Positions 7,548-15,812 are shown, counted from the stretch's first letter. The stretch is DNA of 17,110 nucleotides from CAMCFD01 sp965661355 (GCA_965661355.1 CBFIDI010000028.1:1-17110), one strand, 5' to 3'. Made by a program: numbers and translations. Notes: generated by a model not told the origin, from the sequence alone.

Positions 7548-7860
7548 TTAACTGGTTCTAACCTCGTCTCCGCTCTATTTTTAGCTAATCACAATCAACG
7601 CTCTAACCCCAGTAAATCTAAGGCTTTGTGAGTTTCAAAACTCACTTTCAATCGTCCTTTTTATTCTCCGTTTATCACAAAATTCTGCCAAAATCAGGCT
7701 AAAAATTCTCTCTTTGGCTAACGCCTCTCTTCGAGTCTCCGTTTGGGTCGTCCTGTTTTGATTTTAGGACGCTTCGATAAACACTGGCTTCACAGCTTTT
7801 CTATCGAACTTTTTCAAGTGGATGTGCGAGTGAAACTTTGATGATTTTTGCGAACTTTTC
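7548..7860. other. Structured, GC-richer noncoding block, origin unknown
   Basis: About 310 bases without an intact ORF. In 7741-7800, 26 of 60 bases are G or C, against 10 of 60 in 7861-7920. Hairpins seen: GTGAGTTT/AAACTCAC with a two-base loop (7628-7645), CGTCCT/AGGACG (7749-7754, 7766-7771), and TTCGATA/TATCGAA (7773-7779, 7802-7808). One + strand frame is open for long stretches between isolated stops at about 7629 and 7719, so a decayed gene is one option. A structured RNA or a dispersed repeat is another. GTCTCCG, part of the tRNA end, recurs at 7566-7572 and 7735-7741. Confidence 0.5.
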
Positions 7861-7861
7861 G

Positions 7862-7890
7862 TTGATTTTTTTTCATAAATATTTTAAATT
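7862..7890 (+). promoter_or_regulatory. Weak candidate promoter for the DUF262 gene
   Basis: TTGATT (7862-7867) and TAAATT (7885-7890) are 17 bases apart, each matching the consensus at four of six positions. They lie about 50 bases ahead of the start codon. Such matches arise easily by chance in this AT-rich DNA. Confidence 0.3.
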
Positions 7891-7938
7891 AAAACCTTAT
7901 TAAAAAGGCATTATGACATTTATATATTTAATAATCGA

Positions 7939-9648
7939 ATGAGTTACAAAACAGAAACAATAAAGAATGTTGTAATGGGAATAAGTGAAAATAAGTACTT
8001 ATTGCCAGCAATACAAAGAGAATTGGTGTGGGACTATGAGCAAATTGAAAAACTATTTGATTCTGTTTTGTCAGGATATCCTTTTGGCTCTATGCTATTT
8101 TGGAAATATAAAAAAGACCAATCAAATAAAGACTACAAGTTTTATGAATTTATCAAAACCTATGATGAATACAATAAGCAAAGCAATCATAACCAAGAAC
8201 ATGAAATTGGAGGAAAAGAAGAAATAACAGGTGTTTTGGATGGTCAACAAAGGCTCACGGCTTTATTCTTAGGTTTAAAAGGTAGTTTGAATCTGCATAA
8301 ACCTAGAACTAAATGGGATAATGCTAACAACTTTGAAAAAAAACATCTCTATATTAATTTGTTTTACAACAAAAAAAATGAAGATGAGTACGATGATATC
8401 CAGCCAGAATACCAACTAAGATTTAAAACAAAAAAACAAGTAAATAAAGAAAATGAAAATCAACAAGCGTTATGGTTCAAAGTTGGTGATATATTGGAAT
8501 GGAAAGAGAAAAAAGACTGGAAAGAAATTATAAAAAACAAAATGATCTCAGAAGATCAAAGAGATAATATTGAGGATACATGTTCGGCGCTATATGATAA
8601 CTTAATCAATGATAACAATCCAAGGATAAGTTACTACGAAGAAACAACGGAATCGCTAGATAAAATTTTAAACATTTTTGTTCGCATCAATTCTGGAGGA
8701 ACACCTCTCGACTACACAGATTTTTTAATGTCTATGATAATCAACCAATGGGGTGATGGACGAGAAAATATTAATAACGCAATTGATAATATTTCTAAAG
8801 ATCACAGTTTTGATATACCAAAAGACATTTTCTTGAGAGGTTGCCTTTTTTTGACTGGTGAAGATCTTAATTTTAAAGCAGATAATTTTAAACAACACAC
8901 TATACAAAAAATCAAAACGGAATTTGATAATATATCTAAATATATAAAAGCTTCTTGCTCTATATTTAATGATTTAGGCTATACAAAAGAGAATTTGAGA
9001 TCCAATTTAATATTGTTACCCTTAGCATATTTTTTAATGAAAAGTGCTAAAATAAAACTCGATGATAATGATTTAAAAAGCGTAAAGCGATGGGTTCAAC
9101 TTTCAATTCTCAATAGGGTTTTTGGATCTCAAACAACATCATATTTATCTAAGTTAAGAAAAGATGTTGTTTGGAGTGGCAATTTTCCATTAGATCAAAT
9201 AATAAAAATCTCCAATTCATACAACAAGAATATGGATATAAATGAAGATCGCTTGGATGATATTATCGAGAAGGCAAAAAAAGGCTCTCAAGATAGCTGG
9301 GCTCTACTAACTTTACTGTATCCATCTAACAATTACAGAGATGTAGTTTTTCATGAAGATCATATTTACCCTTACTCAAAGTTAAATAAGGATCAAAAAA
9401 ACTCTGGGGGTGATTTTATATCAAATCTTCAATTATTAGAGGGAGGAGATAACATAAGTAAAAACGACTCAGAACCACAAGAATGGATTGCAAAGTATTG
9501 CGAAGGTAAAAACTTTAATATGTCGGATTATAAAAATAAAAATTTTATGCCCGATATAGATTTAACCTTTAATAATTTTGACGAATTTATAAAGTCACGA
9601 AAAAACTTAATAAAATGCAAAATATTAAAGGAAATCAAATCATTGTAA
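7939..9648 (+). CDS. Single-chain DUF262/HNH (GmrSD-like) type IV restriction protein
   Basis: 569 aa. The N-terminal DUF262 domain shows IQRELVWD (25-32) and the ParB-fold nucleotide-binding motif DGQQR (101-105) in GVLDGQQRLTALF, then FVRINSGGTPLDYTDF (247-262). The C-terminal part carries FHEDHIYP (471-478) and SNLQLLEGGDNISK (495-508), the His-containing and Asn-containing halves of a DUF1524-type HNH nuclease. In GmrSD, GmrS (DUF262) and GmrD (DUF1524) form an NTP-dependent enzyme cutting glucosylated hydroxymethylcytosine phage DNA; many homologues, like this one, are one polypeptide. The role is inferred as phage defence against modified DNA; the exact substrate is unknown. It is the first gene after the disturbed tRNA-Ser region, in keeping with an imported defence gene. 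No separate methyltransferase is adjacent, as expected for type IV. Confidence 0.88.
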   Translation: MSYKTETIKNVVMGISENKYLLPAIQRELVWDYEQIEKLFDSVLSGYPFGSMLFWKYKKDQSNKDYKFYEFIKTYDEYNKQSNHNQEHEIGGKEEITGVLDGQQRLTALFLGLKGSLNLHKPRTKWDNANNFEKKHLYINLFYNKKNEDEYDDIQPEYQLRFKTKKQVNKENENQQALWFKVGDILEWKEKKDWKEIIKNKMISEDQRDNIEDTCSALYDNLINDNNPRISYYEETTESLDKILNIFVRINSGGTPLDYTDFLMSMIINQWGDGRENINNAIDNISKDHSFDIPKDIFLRGCLFLTGEDLNFKADNFKQHTIQKIKTEFDNISKYIKASCSIFNDLGYTKENLRSNLILLPLAYFLMKSAKIKLDDNDLKSVKRWVQLSILNRVFGSQTTSYLSKLRKDVVWSGNFPLDQIIKISNSYNKNMDINEDRLDDIIEKAKKGSQDSWALLTLLYPSNNYRDVVFHEDHIYPYSKLNKDQKNSGGDFISNLQLLEGGDNISKNDSEPQEWIAKYCEGKNFNMSDYKNKNFMPDIDLTFNNFDEFIKSRKNLIKCKILKEIKSL

Positions 9649-9686
9649 ATTGAATGAATTACGAATAAATTTTCTAAATATAATCA

Positions 9687-10097
9687 ATGAATATAATTCA
9701 AATCAGTTTTATTATTTCTATATTGGCTGCAATACCAAGCATTAGCAAAGCTGACTTTGTATCTTATTCTGGAAAATATAGAGTAGAAAACAATAAGTGC
9801 TATGAGCAAATACTAGAACATAAAAAACCGAAAAATAATTCAAAATGGGAAGAGTTTGATTGCGTTAGTCGATTAGAACAAGTAAAAACAACCTCTGAAA
9901 TATCAAATCTTGTTGTTACTTATCGAAATTTAAATCAGCAGGGATTGGTTTCGGAAAAGGCATACTTAGATATATTAAAATCTGCGGCAGAATCATTTGC
10001 TAATGTTAACTCTCCTTATTATAAAGATGGGAAGGTGTTAGATCAGTTATTAAAAAATATTTCTTCTGCTCAAAAAAAATATCCTGTAAAAAAATAA
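9687..10097 (+). CDS. Small secreted orphan protein
   Basis: 136 aa, not recognised. The N-terminus has an Ile-rich hydrophobic core and a probable signal-peptidase site after SISKA (residue ~22), so it is likely periplasmic or secreted. The mature part is about 114 residues and mostly helical, with two cysteines (in NNKCYEQ and FDCVSR) that could form one disulfide, and a basic end KKYPVKK. It lies 38 bp behind the DUF262 gene on the same strand and could be cotranscribed, though a secreted protein does not fit restriction. Its stop is only 2 bp from the stop of the convergent giant gene, at a point I suspect is a recombination scar. Confidence 0.7.
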   Translation: MNIIQISFIISILAAIPSISKADFVSYSGKYRVENNKCYEQILEHKKPKNNSKWEEFDCVSRLEQVKTTSEISNLVVTYRNLNQQGLVSEKAYLDILKSAAESFANVNSPYYKDGKVLDQLLKNISSAQKKYPVKK

Positions 10098-10099
10098 AA

Positions 10100-10258
10100 T
10101 TAAAACCCCAACATCTCCTCCTGCTCTTGCCATAAATCGGGCATTTGTTTAGCAATTACATCTTGTAATTTTAAAGTCCGTGGCTGAGTTCCAGTTAAAA
10201 CTGCTTTGACAATTTTTGGTGATAAAAAATTGAGGTTAAAAACTTTACTGACATAGGA
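10100..10258 (-). mobile_element. Remnant of a serine recombinase C-terminus fused in frame to the exoprotein gene
   Basis: Residues 1303-1353 of the giant protein do not continue a subtilisin domain. They read YVSKVFNLNFLSPKIVKAVL, then TGTQPRTLKLQD, and finally DLWQEQEEMLGF. This is the pattern of the extreme C-terminus of zinc-ribbon-type serine recombinases: a helix, FLAP/FLSP-I-x-x-AIL-x-G-x-QP, and a final W-x-EQ-x-x-x-L/F-GF. I know this from family memory and have run no search. The junction lies at GTSY, where both parents could encode TSY, suggesting short-homology joining. No other part of a recombinase is visible in the window. Confidence 0.7.
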
Positions 10259-13200
10259 AGTTCCTTGTGTAGTTTCAAAGTCATCACCGAATGTTGAACC
10301 ATTCTCATTTTCAAGAAGGTTTGCTGTAGATTTAATATTTGAACCAGGAGCAGAAACTAAAATGGCAGATCCAGGATTACTAAATGGATCGGAAGCTTCT
10401 ATTAATTTTGATAAATCTCCTTCCTGATTAATTGAGCCAATTGTTGAAACAAATCTGGAATTTTGAATATTGTGATAATTAACATTATCGCCTTGAGCTC
10501 TAGAATTTCCTCCAGCAAATATAATGCTTGTTCCAAGACCATCTCTACCATATTGCGTGGCACTTTCAATTCCTCTTGAAATTTCTTCAAAATAAACAAA
10601 ACCACCTTGATCTTTTAGAAAATCATCAGCAAAAGGAGTATCATATCCCCAGCTATTATTTGCTACATCATAATTAATTAAATTATCTAAACCATCAACA
10701 TCAGGAGTCCAGCTAAAGGATGCAATTTCAGAATTATAGGCAATACCAATAGAGCCTTCATTATTCTTTTCAGCAGCAATAACACCAGCAACCAATGTGG
10801 CATGATTACTAAATCCTTCTACATCTTCTTCATATAAAACATTATTTAAATAATAATCAGAAATATTATCATTTAAATCAGCATGCTCATGATTAAAAGG
10901 ATTGCCATAATCTCCCTCAAAGATACCAACATTAATTCCTTGTCCTGAATAATCTTCCCAAGCAGTTTTTATTCTAATTTCTGATAGATACCATTGATCA
11001 TAATAAAGAGGATCACTCGGATCAGATTCATTTACTAAATTTACCTGAGCTTTTAAATTTACTGACTCCACAATTCCATCAGAGTTCTCTCTGCTAATGG
11101 TGGCATATAAGCCATCTTCATCAATTACTGAGTAGTCAAAAGACATTGTGCCAGTAAAATATGGATCTGCAGTAAAGACGATTTTTCCATCTTCTCTAAG
11201 CTCCACAGTTCCGCCGACTGCATCACTAACTTCTTTTACGCTAAATGATTTACCACTAGTGCTAAAATCATTAGCTAGAATTTGGCTTTGATCCAATATA
11301 AATTGACCGCTATCATCAACGGCTATACTATCTTTTACAGGAAGTGGTAGGCTATTTGCATCTCCCAGATTAATATCGACATTATCAAATCTTAATCTTT
11401 CAACATTTGTTATAGTATCGATGCTTCCATCTTTGGTATTGGTTACTTTTATAGTGCCATCCTCTTCGGTGGTATAGTTATATTGATCGTATTTACCTTT
11501 GTACTCCACCATATCAAAGCCTTCGCCGCCATCCATGGTATCATTTCCTTCATTTCCTATTAATACATCACTACCTTCGCCACCTCTTAAATCATCCTTT
11601 CCTTTGCCGCCATCAAGTAGATCATCTCCTTTGCCCCCAATTAGCAAATCTTCACCTCTATGACCTCTTAGAATATCATCGCCATAGCCGCCATCTAGCA
11701 TGTCATTGCCATCTTCTCCTGAAAGAGCATCATCGGCAGCTCCACCAATTATAATATCATCACCAGCTCCACCGCTTATGAATGCGTTTTTTGTTCCGAC
11801 AGAAAGCAATATATCATCACCTCCACCACTATTTAAAACTTCTACATTACTTTGCCCCATGTTAAATGTGATAGAATCATCACCAGTGACTTTAACGACA
11901 TCCATTCCTTCACCGCCATCGATATTCTCATTTAAATCTTCGGCATCAATCATAATCACATCATCACCAGCACCGCCAATTAGCGTATCACTTCCGAGTC
12001 CACCCATTAACCAATTGTCATTTGCATCACCAATTAAAGTGTCATCACCAATATTACCATAGGCTGAATTAACTCCTTCATTTGCCAAATCTACTGTTTG
12101 ACCAGTTTGACCAGTAACAACAAAAGAGCTAGATTGTCCATCTTCTGTAGTAATTTTTGATCCTTGTTCATAAACATCATTCCACTCATAACCAATAGGG
12201 TTGGTAGCAAAATCAACAGCAGCAACTTCCCTTGTTGTGCCATCTGTCATGGTCATATTCGAGCGTGAAAGAACTGGATTTCCTTCTAATCTTTCTCGGT
12301 AACTTATTTGTCTATTTAAATCGATTGATTCAATATTATGTTCTTCTAAAGTTTTTATTTCTCCTTCATCAGTTAAGCCATCCTCATTTTTATCTTGCCA
12401 AACTCTTAAAGTATTCCACAGGTCATCCTGATTGTTAAATACATTATCATTATTGCTATCTAAAGCCTTTAATGCCTCTAAGCCATCAGCAAAATATCTA
12501 TTTTGATCATCAATTAGAGCGCTATTATCATTCGCATTATAATATTCAGAGATAGTTTCTGTAATATCATTAATGACGCCATCGGCATTTTTATCATGAA
12601 CTAATATTCCATCATTTCCATCTACCCAGCCGGTATTTTCTTTATATCCATCATTATCAACATCAAATGAAACTACAGAATTATCAAAATGTATCAGCTC
12701 AACTCCATTATTATTTAAATCTAATATTAGGGGATCAACATTTTGAACTTTTGGCGCTTCTGTAAATAAGTTGGTAATTGTAGAAAAGGCACTTGTAACT
12801 CCGCTCCAAATGTTACTTGCTAGATTAGATACTGGCTCAACAAAAGTGTCTTGAATAAAATTCATAGTTTTATCAAGAATATTGTCTACACTGTTATCTG
12901 CTAGCTCATCATTTGCTATCCTCAAATCATCAGAAGCAATCTTGGTTAATTGGGCATTACTATAATCATCAACATTAGCTATGTCTTCTGGAATTGATGC
13001 AGCATAATCACCACCTGGAATCACAGTGCCAGTTAATGCATCATTTGGATCAGCAGTTGCATTGTTGGAGTTTTCATCAATATTAACTTGGAAATCTAGA
13101 GAGGAATTATCTATATTTTGTATATTTTCAGGAACATCTCCACTATTACCACCAGAAAATAATCCTGTTAACATATCCAAAACAGAAGAAGCTGCATCTG

Positions 13201-14161
13201 CAACATCACTTGCCATATTTTGAATGCCGCCAGACGAGATCCAATCAATAGCACCATTAACAACACCAACAACTGAATTTATGCCCTGATCTATGTAAGC
13301 ATCTATGCTGCCTACCGCATCTGAAAATTTTTGACCTATCGTTTTTGATGTTGGATCCTCGGCAACGTCTTGTTCATTTTTTACCGCTTGCCTAAGAGAA
13401 CCCGTCATATGATCTTTTATGCCAGAAATTATAAATTTTCCTAACATTCCAACCCCTGCACCAATTGGATTAGACATTATAGCCGCACCAGCAACACCTG
13501 AAATAGCATAGAATACTGCTCCTAATACTGTTCCGCTGCTATCTATTTTTTCAACTGTTCCTACTTGGTTTCCACCATAATTTACCCATTCTGTTTCTAA
13601 AACTACGTTTTTAACATTAAAACTTGAAGCATCTTGGTTTGTTAAATCTCCAGAATTTATGTTATCCCCTTCTATTCTTTCTATATTATCTAATTGTCTT
13701 CCTACTCCAGGAGCATTAAAAATTCTAGCCTCAACCCCTTCTTTAATTCCAACCATAGCACCTAAGCCACCACCAAGCGAATGACCAGTTGTTGTAACGC
13801 TTGCAACTGGTAAGTCGTGATCAAAATCATTTTTTACTTTTCTTATCGCATCATCATAAAACCCAATAGCAATTGGAAATTGTGCTATATCACTTCCTGT
13901 GACGAAGCCGGAATCATCATCTAAATCACTTACTAAACCGATAAATTGATCAGTTCCAGCGAAAGCAACTACAAGCTTTTGGGTTTGTGGATTATAATAT
14001 GCAGAACCCGCAAAGCCCTCATCCCTATCATCTTCTGTAAGTTTTACATGAGGTAAATCTAACCTTTGATAACCATCTGGTATCCTAGATGAATTGCCTT
14101 GAGGAGCATAAGCATCAATACTTAAATCTAATAATTGTAAATCTGTTAAATTAGTGGTCAT
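10100..14161 (-). CDS. Giant lipase-RTX-subtilisin exoprotein with a recombinase-like C-terminus
   Basis: 1353 aa with several domains. Residues 1-160 are a class-3 lipase/esterase: VVAFAGTD at 64-71 and nucleophile elbow GHSLGG at 126-131 (Ser128). Residues ~215-470 are Gly/Ala/Asn-rich with possible amphipathic membrane-active segments. Residues ~475-605 are Asp-rich EF-hand-like loops (DLNNNGVE, DVDNDGYKE, DKNADGVI, DKNEDGLTDEGE). Residues ~700-885 are RTX calcium repeats (GGxGxDxLxG). Residues ~938-1044 are a cadherin-like domain (VDDSGQFILD, ANDFSTSG, FDYSVIDEDG). Residues ~1055-1302 are an S8 subtilisin domain with His1120 in SNHATLVAG, Asn1219 in FAGGNS and Ser1302 in GTSY; the usual Asp appears as Glu1082. 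There is no signal peptide, as expected for a type I secretion substrate. The last ~50 residues look like a serine-recombinase tail, so the protease end and any C-terminal secretion signal are lost. Secretion and protease activity are therefore doubtful. Confidence 0.9.
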   Translation of the reverse strand: MTTNLTDLQLLDLSIDAYAPQGNSSRIPDGYQRLDLPHVKLTEDDRDEGFAGSAYYNPQTQKLVVAFAGTDQFIGLVSDLDDDSGFVTGSDIAQFPIAIGFYDDAIRKVKNDFDHDLPVASVTTTGHSLGGGLGAMVGIKEGVEARIFNAPGVGRQLDNIERIEGDNINSGDLTNQDASSFNVKNVVLETEWVNYGGNQVGTVEKIDSSGTVLGAVFYAISGVAGAAIMSNPIGAGVGMLGKFIISGIKDHMTGSLRQAVKNEQDVAEDPTSKTIGQKFSDAVGSIDAYIDQGINSVVGVVNGAIDWISSGGIQNMASDVADAASSVLDMLTGLFSGGNSGDVPENIQNIDNSSLDFQVNIDENSNNATADPNDALTGTVIPGGDYAASIPEDIANVDDYSNAQLTKIASDDLRIANDELADNSVDNILDKTMNFIQDTFVEPVSNLASNIWSGVTSAFSTITNLFTEAPKVQNVDPLILDLNNNGVELIHFDNSVVSFDVDNDGYKENTGWVDGNDGILVHDKNADGVINDITETISEYYNANDNSALIDDQNRYFADGLEALKALDSNNDNVFNNQDDLWNTLRVWQDKNEDGLTDEGEIKTLEEHNIESIDLNRQISYRERLEGNPVLSRSNMTMTDGTTREVAAVDFATNPIGYEWNDVYEQGSKITTEDGQSSSFVVTGQTGQTVDLANEGVNSAYGNIGDDTLIGDANDNWLMGGLGSDTLIGGAGDDVIMIDAEDLNENIDGGEGMDVVKVTGDDSITFNMGQSNVEVLNSGGGDDILLSVGTKNAFISGGAGDDIIIGGAADDALSGEDGNDMLDGGYGDDILRGHRGEDLLIGGKGDDLLDGGKGKDDLRGGEGSDVLIGNEGNDTMDGGEGFDMVEYKGKYDQYNYTTEEDGTIKVTNTKDGSIDTITNVERLRFDNVDINLGDANSLPLPVKDSIAVDDSGQFILDQSQILANDFSTSGKSFSVKEVSDAVGGTVELREDGKIVFTADPYFTGTMSFDYSVIDEDGLYATISRENSDGIVESVNLKAQVNLVNESDPSDPLYYDQWYLSEIRIKTAWEDYSGQGINVGIFEGDYGNPFNHEHADLNDNISDYYLNNVLYEEDVEGFSNHATLVAGVIAAEKNNEGSIGIAYNSEIASFSWTPDVDGLDNLINYDVANNSWGYDTPFADDFLKDQGGFVYFEEISRGIESATQYGRDGLGTSIIFAGGNSRAQGDNVNYHNIQNSRFVSTIGSINQEGDLSKLIEASDPFSNPGSAILVSAPGSNIKSTANLLENENGSTFGDDFETTQGTSYVSKVFNLNFLSPKIVKAVLTGTQPRTLKLQDVIAKQMPDLWQEQEEMLGF
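11507..12061 (-). repeat. RTX nonapeptide repeat region of the giant gene
   Basis: The DNA encodes tandem GGxGxDxLx-type nonapeptides, for example GGAGDDIII, GGYGDDILR, GGKGDDLLD and GGEGSDVLI. These bind Ca2+ and fold as a beta-roll outside the cell. Around 12-14 units are interrupted by a divergent stretch at residues ~735-790. The repetition is at protein level, with only moderately conserved codons. Confidence 0.85.
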
Positions 14162-14172
14162 AATTTAATATT

Positions 14173-15507
14173 TTATTTTAAATTTATAGCTAGATTTGTA
14201 TGTGGATAAATTAATTCTTTACTTTTTACATCGTAAAAAATCATTGCTCCCGTTGTCCCGCTTTTTAGAAATATATTGTCAAATAGACTAAATCTAGCAT
14301 TCCATGGATGCTGACTATCCTGCAGGATAATTTTTGGACCTAGAGTGATTAGTTTTGGATTTTTGATTTTTTGTATTATTAATTTTCCTTTGTTGCTATC
14401 GGATATATTCCATAAATTATCTTTTTCATCAAAGATAAACGGATAGTAGTAATCACGATAATTATGATCCCTTACTGCAAGAATTGATTTATAAGCTCCT
14501 CCTGTTTTTAATTTTTTTCCTCTATACCTAATATTATAAACCTTATTAATATGTTGAGAGAAACTAGATCCAATTTGCGATATATTATAACCTCCCAAAA
14601 TATCACTCTCATCCATTTCTTTAAATATCTCCTCTAAATCACCACCATCAACCTTAGTCAACCTCCTAGACATAGCAAAAAACCCTTTGTTAGGATTTGA
14701 TTTTTCTATTTTATCAATAAATTCATTAATTTTTGGTATTTTTGACCATATTTGCTTTGGAAATTTAAAAACCCCAAAAGCGGTATAAAGACCTTCATCT
14801 TGTTTTAAGTGATTATTTTCATCGCTATCATCAATCCAGTAGAATCTAGTATCTTCTTTGTCTGGCTCTAAACTTGATCCATTTTTTAAAGTTATTGATT
14901 TAAATTTTATCTCAGCATCTTGTTTCTCATAATATTTTGGCGATATTACTCTCTCAATAAACTCTACATTATCTTTGTTTTTTACAATCGCTATTGAAGG
15001 AATGTAGTCTTTATCTAAAGGCTCAAAACTTTTGGTTTTGTTAGGTATTTTAGTGATTTCTGCTTTTCCATAGCCTTTGCGCCAAACATTACCTTTTACC
15101 CACCATTTTTTTGCGGTATATGCTTTATCAACCTTGCATATTACGGGATTTTTAAAAACTAATGCTTCTCCACTATCTAAATAGTGAGTAATGTGCCTAT
15201 TAGCTGTTACAGCTTTCCTGTAAGGATATTTTATGCCATCATGTACGCTTCTTTGCTTTCCTTCATAAATATCGCATCTAACAGCCTTTTTAATTGTTAG
15301 TGGTCTTCCTTTAAAATCTATTTCATACTTCACCTCCACCTTATAGTTATCAACCTTTTTAATTGATCCATTTTTTATCCAATCAAAAGGTTTTGCAATT
15401 AATTTAAATGGATATGTTACTATTTCTCCTACTGTCATAGCATTTGCTCTATATGGAATAAAAACCAATAAGTTAATAATAATTATTACCGAAAATATTT
15501 TTTTCAT
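14173..15507 (-). CDS. Secreted orphan protein, operon partner of the giant exoprotein
   Basis: About 444 aa and not recognised. It begins MKKIFSVI with a hydrophobic core and a signal-peptidase site after YRANA, so it is exported. I chose the ATG at 15505-15507; a GTG two codons upstream (15511-15513) is also in frame, giving 446 aa. The mature protein is rich in Lys, Tyr and Asn with many beta-type segments and no clear motif. Notable stretches are GEIVTYPFKLIAKPFDWIKNG near the start, RRLTKVDGGDLEEIFKEMDE in the middle and SGTTGAMIFYDVKSKELIY near the end. Its stop lies 11 bp ahead of the giant gene's start on the same strand, so the two are probably cotranscribed. It could be a chaperone, inhibitor or immunity-like partner, or an independent secreted factor; the sequence does not decide. 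Confidence 0.75.
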   Translation of the reverse strand: MKKIFSVIIIINLLVFIPYRANAMTVGEIVTYPFKLIAKPFDWIKNGSIKKVDNYKVEVKYEIDFKGRPLTIKKAVRCDIYEGKQRSVHDGIKYPYRKAVTANRHITHYLDSGEALVFKNPVICKVDKAYTAKKWWVKGNVWRKGYGKAEITKIPNKTKSFEPLDKDYIPSIAIVKNKDNVEFIERVISPKYYEKQDAEIKFKSITLKNGSSLEPDKEDTRFYWIDDSDENNHLKQDEGLYTAFGVFKFPKQIWSKIPKINEFIDKIEKSNPNKGFFAMSRRLTKVDGGDLEEIFKEMDESDILGGYNISQIGSSFSQHINKVYNIRYRGKKLKTGGAYKSILAVRDHNYRDYYYPFIFDEKDNLWNISDSNKGKLIIQKIKNPKLITLGPKIILQDSQHPWNARFSLFDNIFLKSGTTGAMIFYDVKSKELIYPHTNLAINLK

Positions 15508-15513
15508 ATTCAC

Positions 15514-15812
15514 TATGAAAATTCATTAAAATAATATTTCTTAATATGTAAAAGTTAAAGCTTTAAAAAGCTTACCTACAAAACCAAGTCTAATGCTACA
15601 GTGAAAAAAGAGGGAGGAAGTTAGAACATCTAGAGCCAGAAGATCTGGGCTTTTTAAGATAACATATAACTAACGCTTCTAATTATGTGGCATTTAACTA
15701 AGTTAGTTTAACAAGTAATGTTATCTAGTTTATTATTAATCGCAAGTTCTTTCTTAATTATTTGTATTAAAATAATACAATATCCATATCAAGCATCTTC
15801 TACTTTCGTAAT
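15514..15812. other. Intergenic region with several short inverted repeats
   Basis: About 300 bases between two minus-strand genes, with no ORF. It holds AAGCTTT-AA-AAAGCTT (15558-15573); AGCCAGA/TCTGGGCT followed by TTTTT near 15634-15655, which is terminator-like only on the + strand, where no gene needs it; AGATAACAT (15657-15665) inverted as ATGTTATCT (15718-15726); and the palindrome AACTAA-G-TTAGTT (15696-15708). The promoter of the 444-aa secreted protein and the giant gene should lie here, but I see no good -35/-10 pair. Confidence 0.5.

Noticed and set aside
8725..8907. Minus-strand 60-codon frame inside the DUF262 gene
   Set aside because: Shadow of a gene with clear DUF262 motifs; no independent support.
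10402..10605. 67-codon minus-strand frame overlapping the subtilisin domain
   Set aside because: Lies within the giant gene in another frame; the S8 reading frame explains the sequence.
11507..12061. Tandem repetition that could suggest a CRISPR array or satellite
   Set aside because: Units are protein-level RTX nonapeptides with variable DNA, without identical repeats and unique spacers.
11700..12062. Open frame on the + strand rich in Ser and Pro (120 aa)
   Set aside because: It is antisense to the Gly/Asp-rich RTX repeats; Ser/Pro runs are the expected mirror of GGxGxD codons. No start signal or domain.
15634..15655. Hairpin followed by TTTTT as a terminator
   Set aside because: It would work only on the + strand, where no gene precedes it; both neighbouring genes are on the minus strand.
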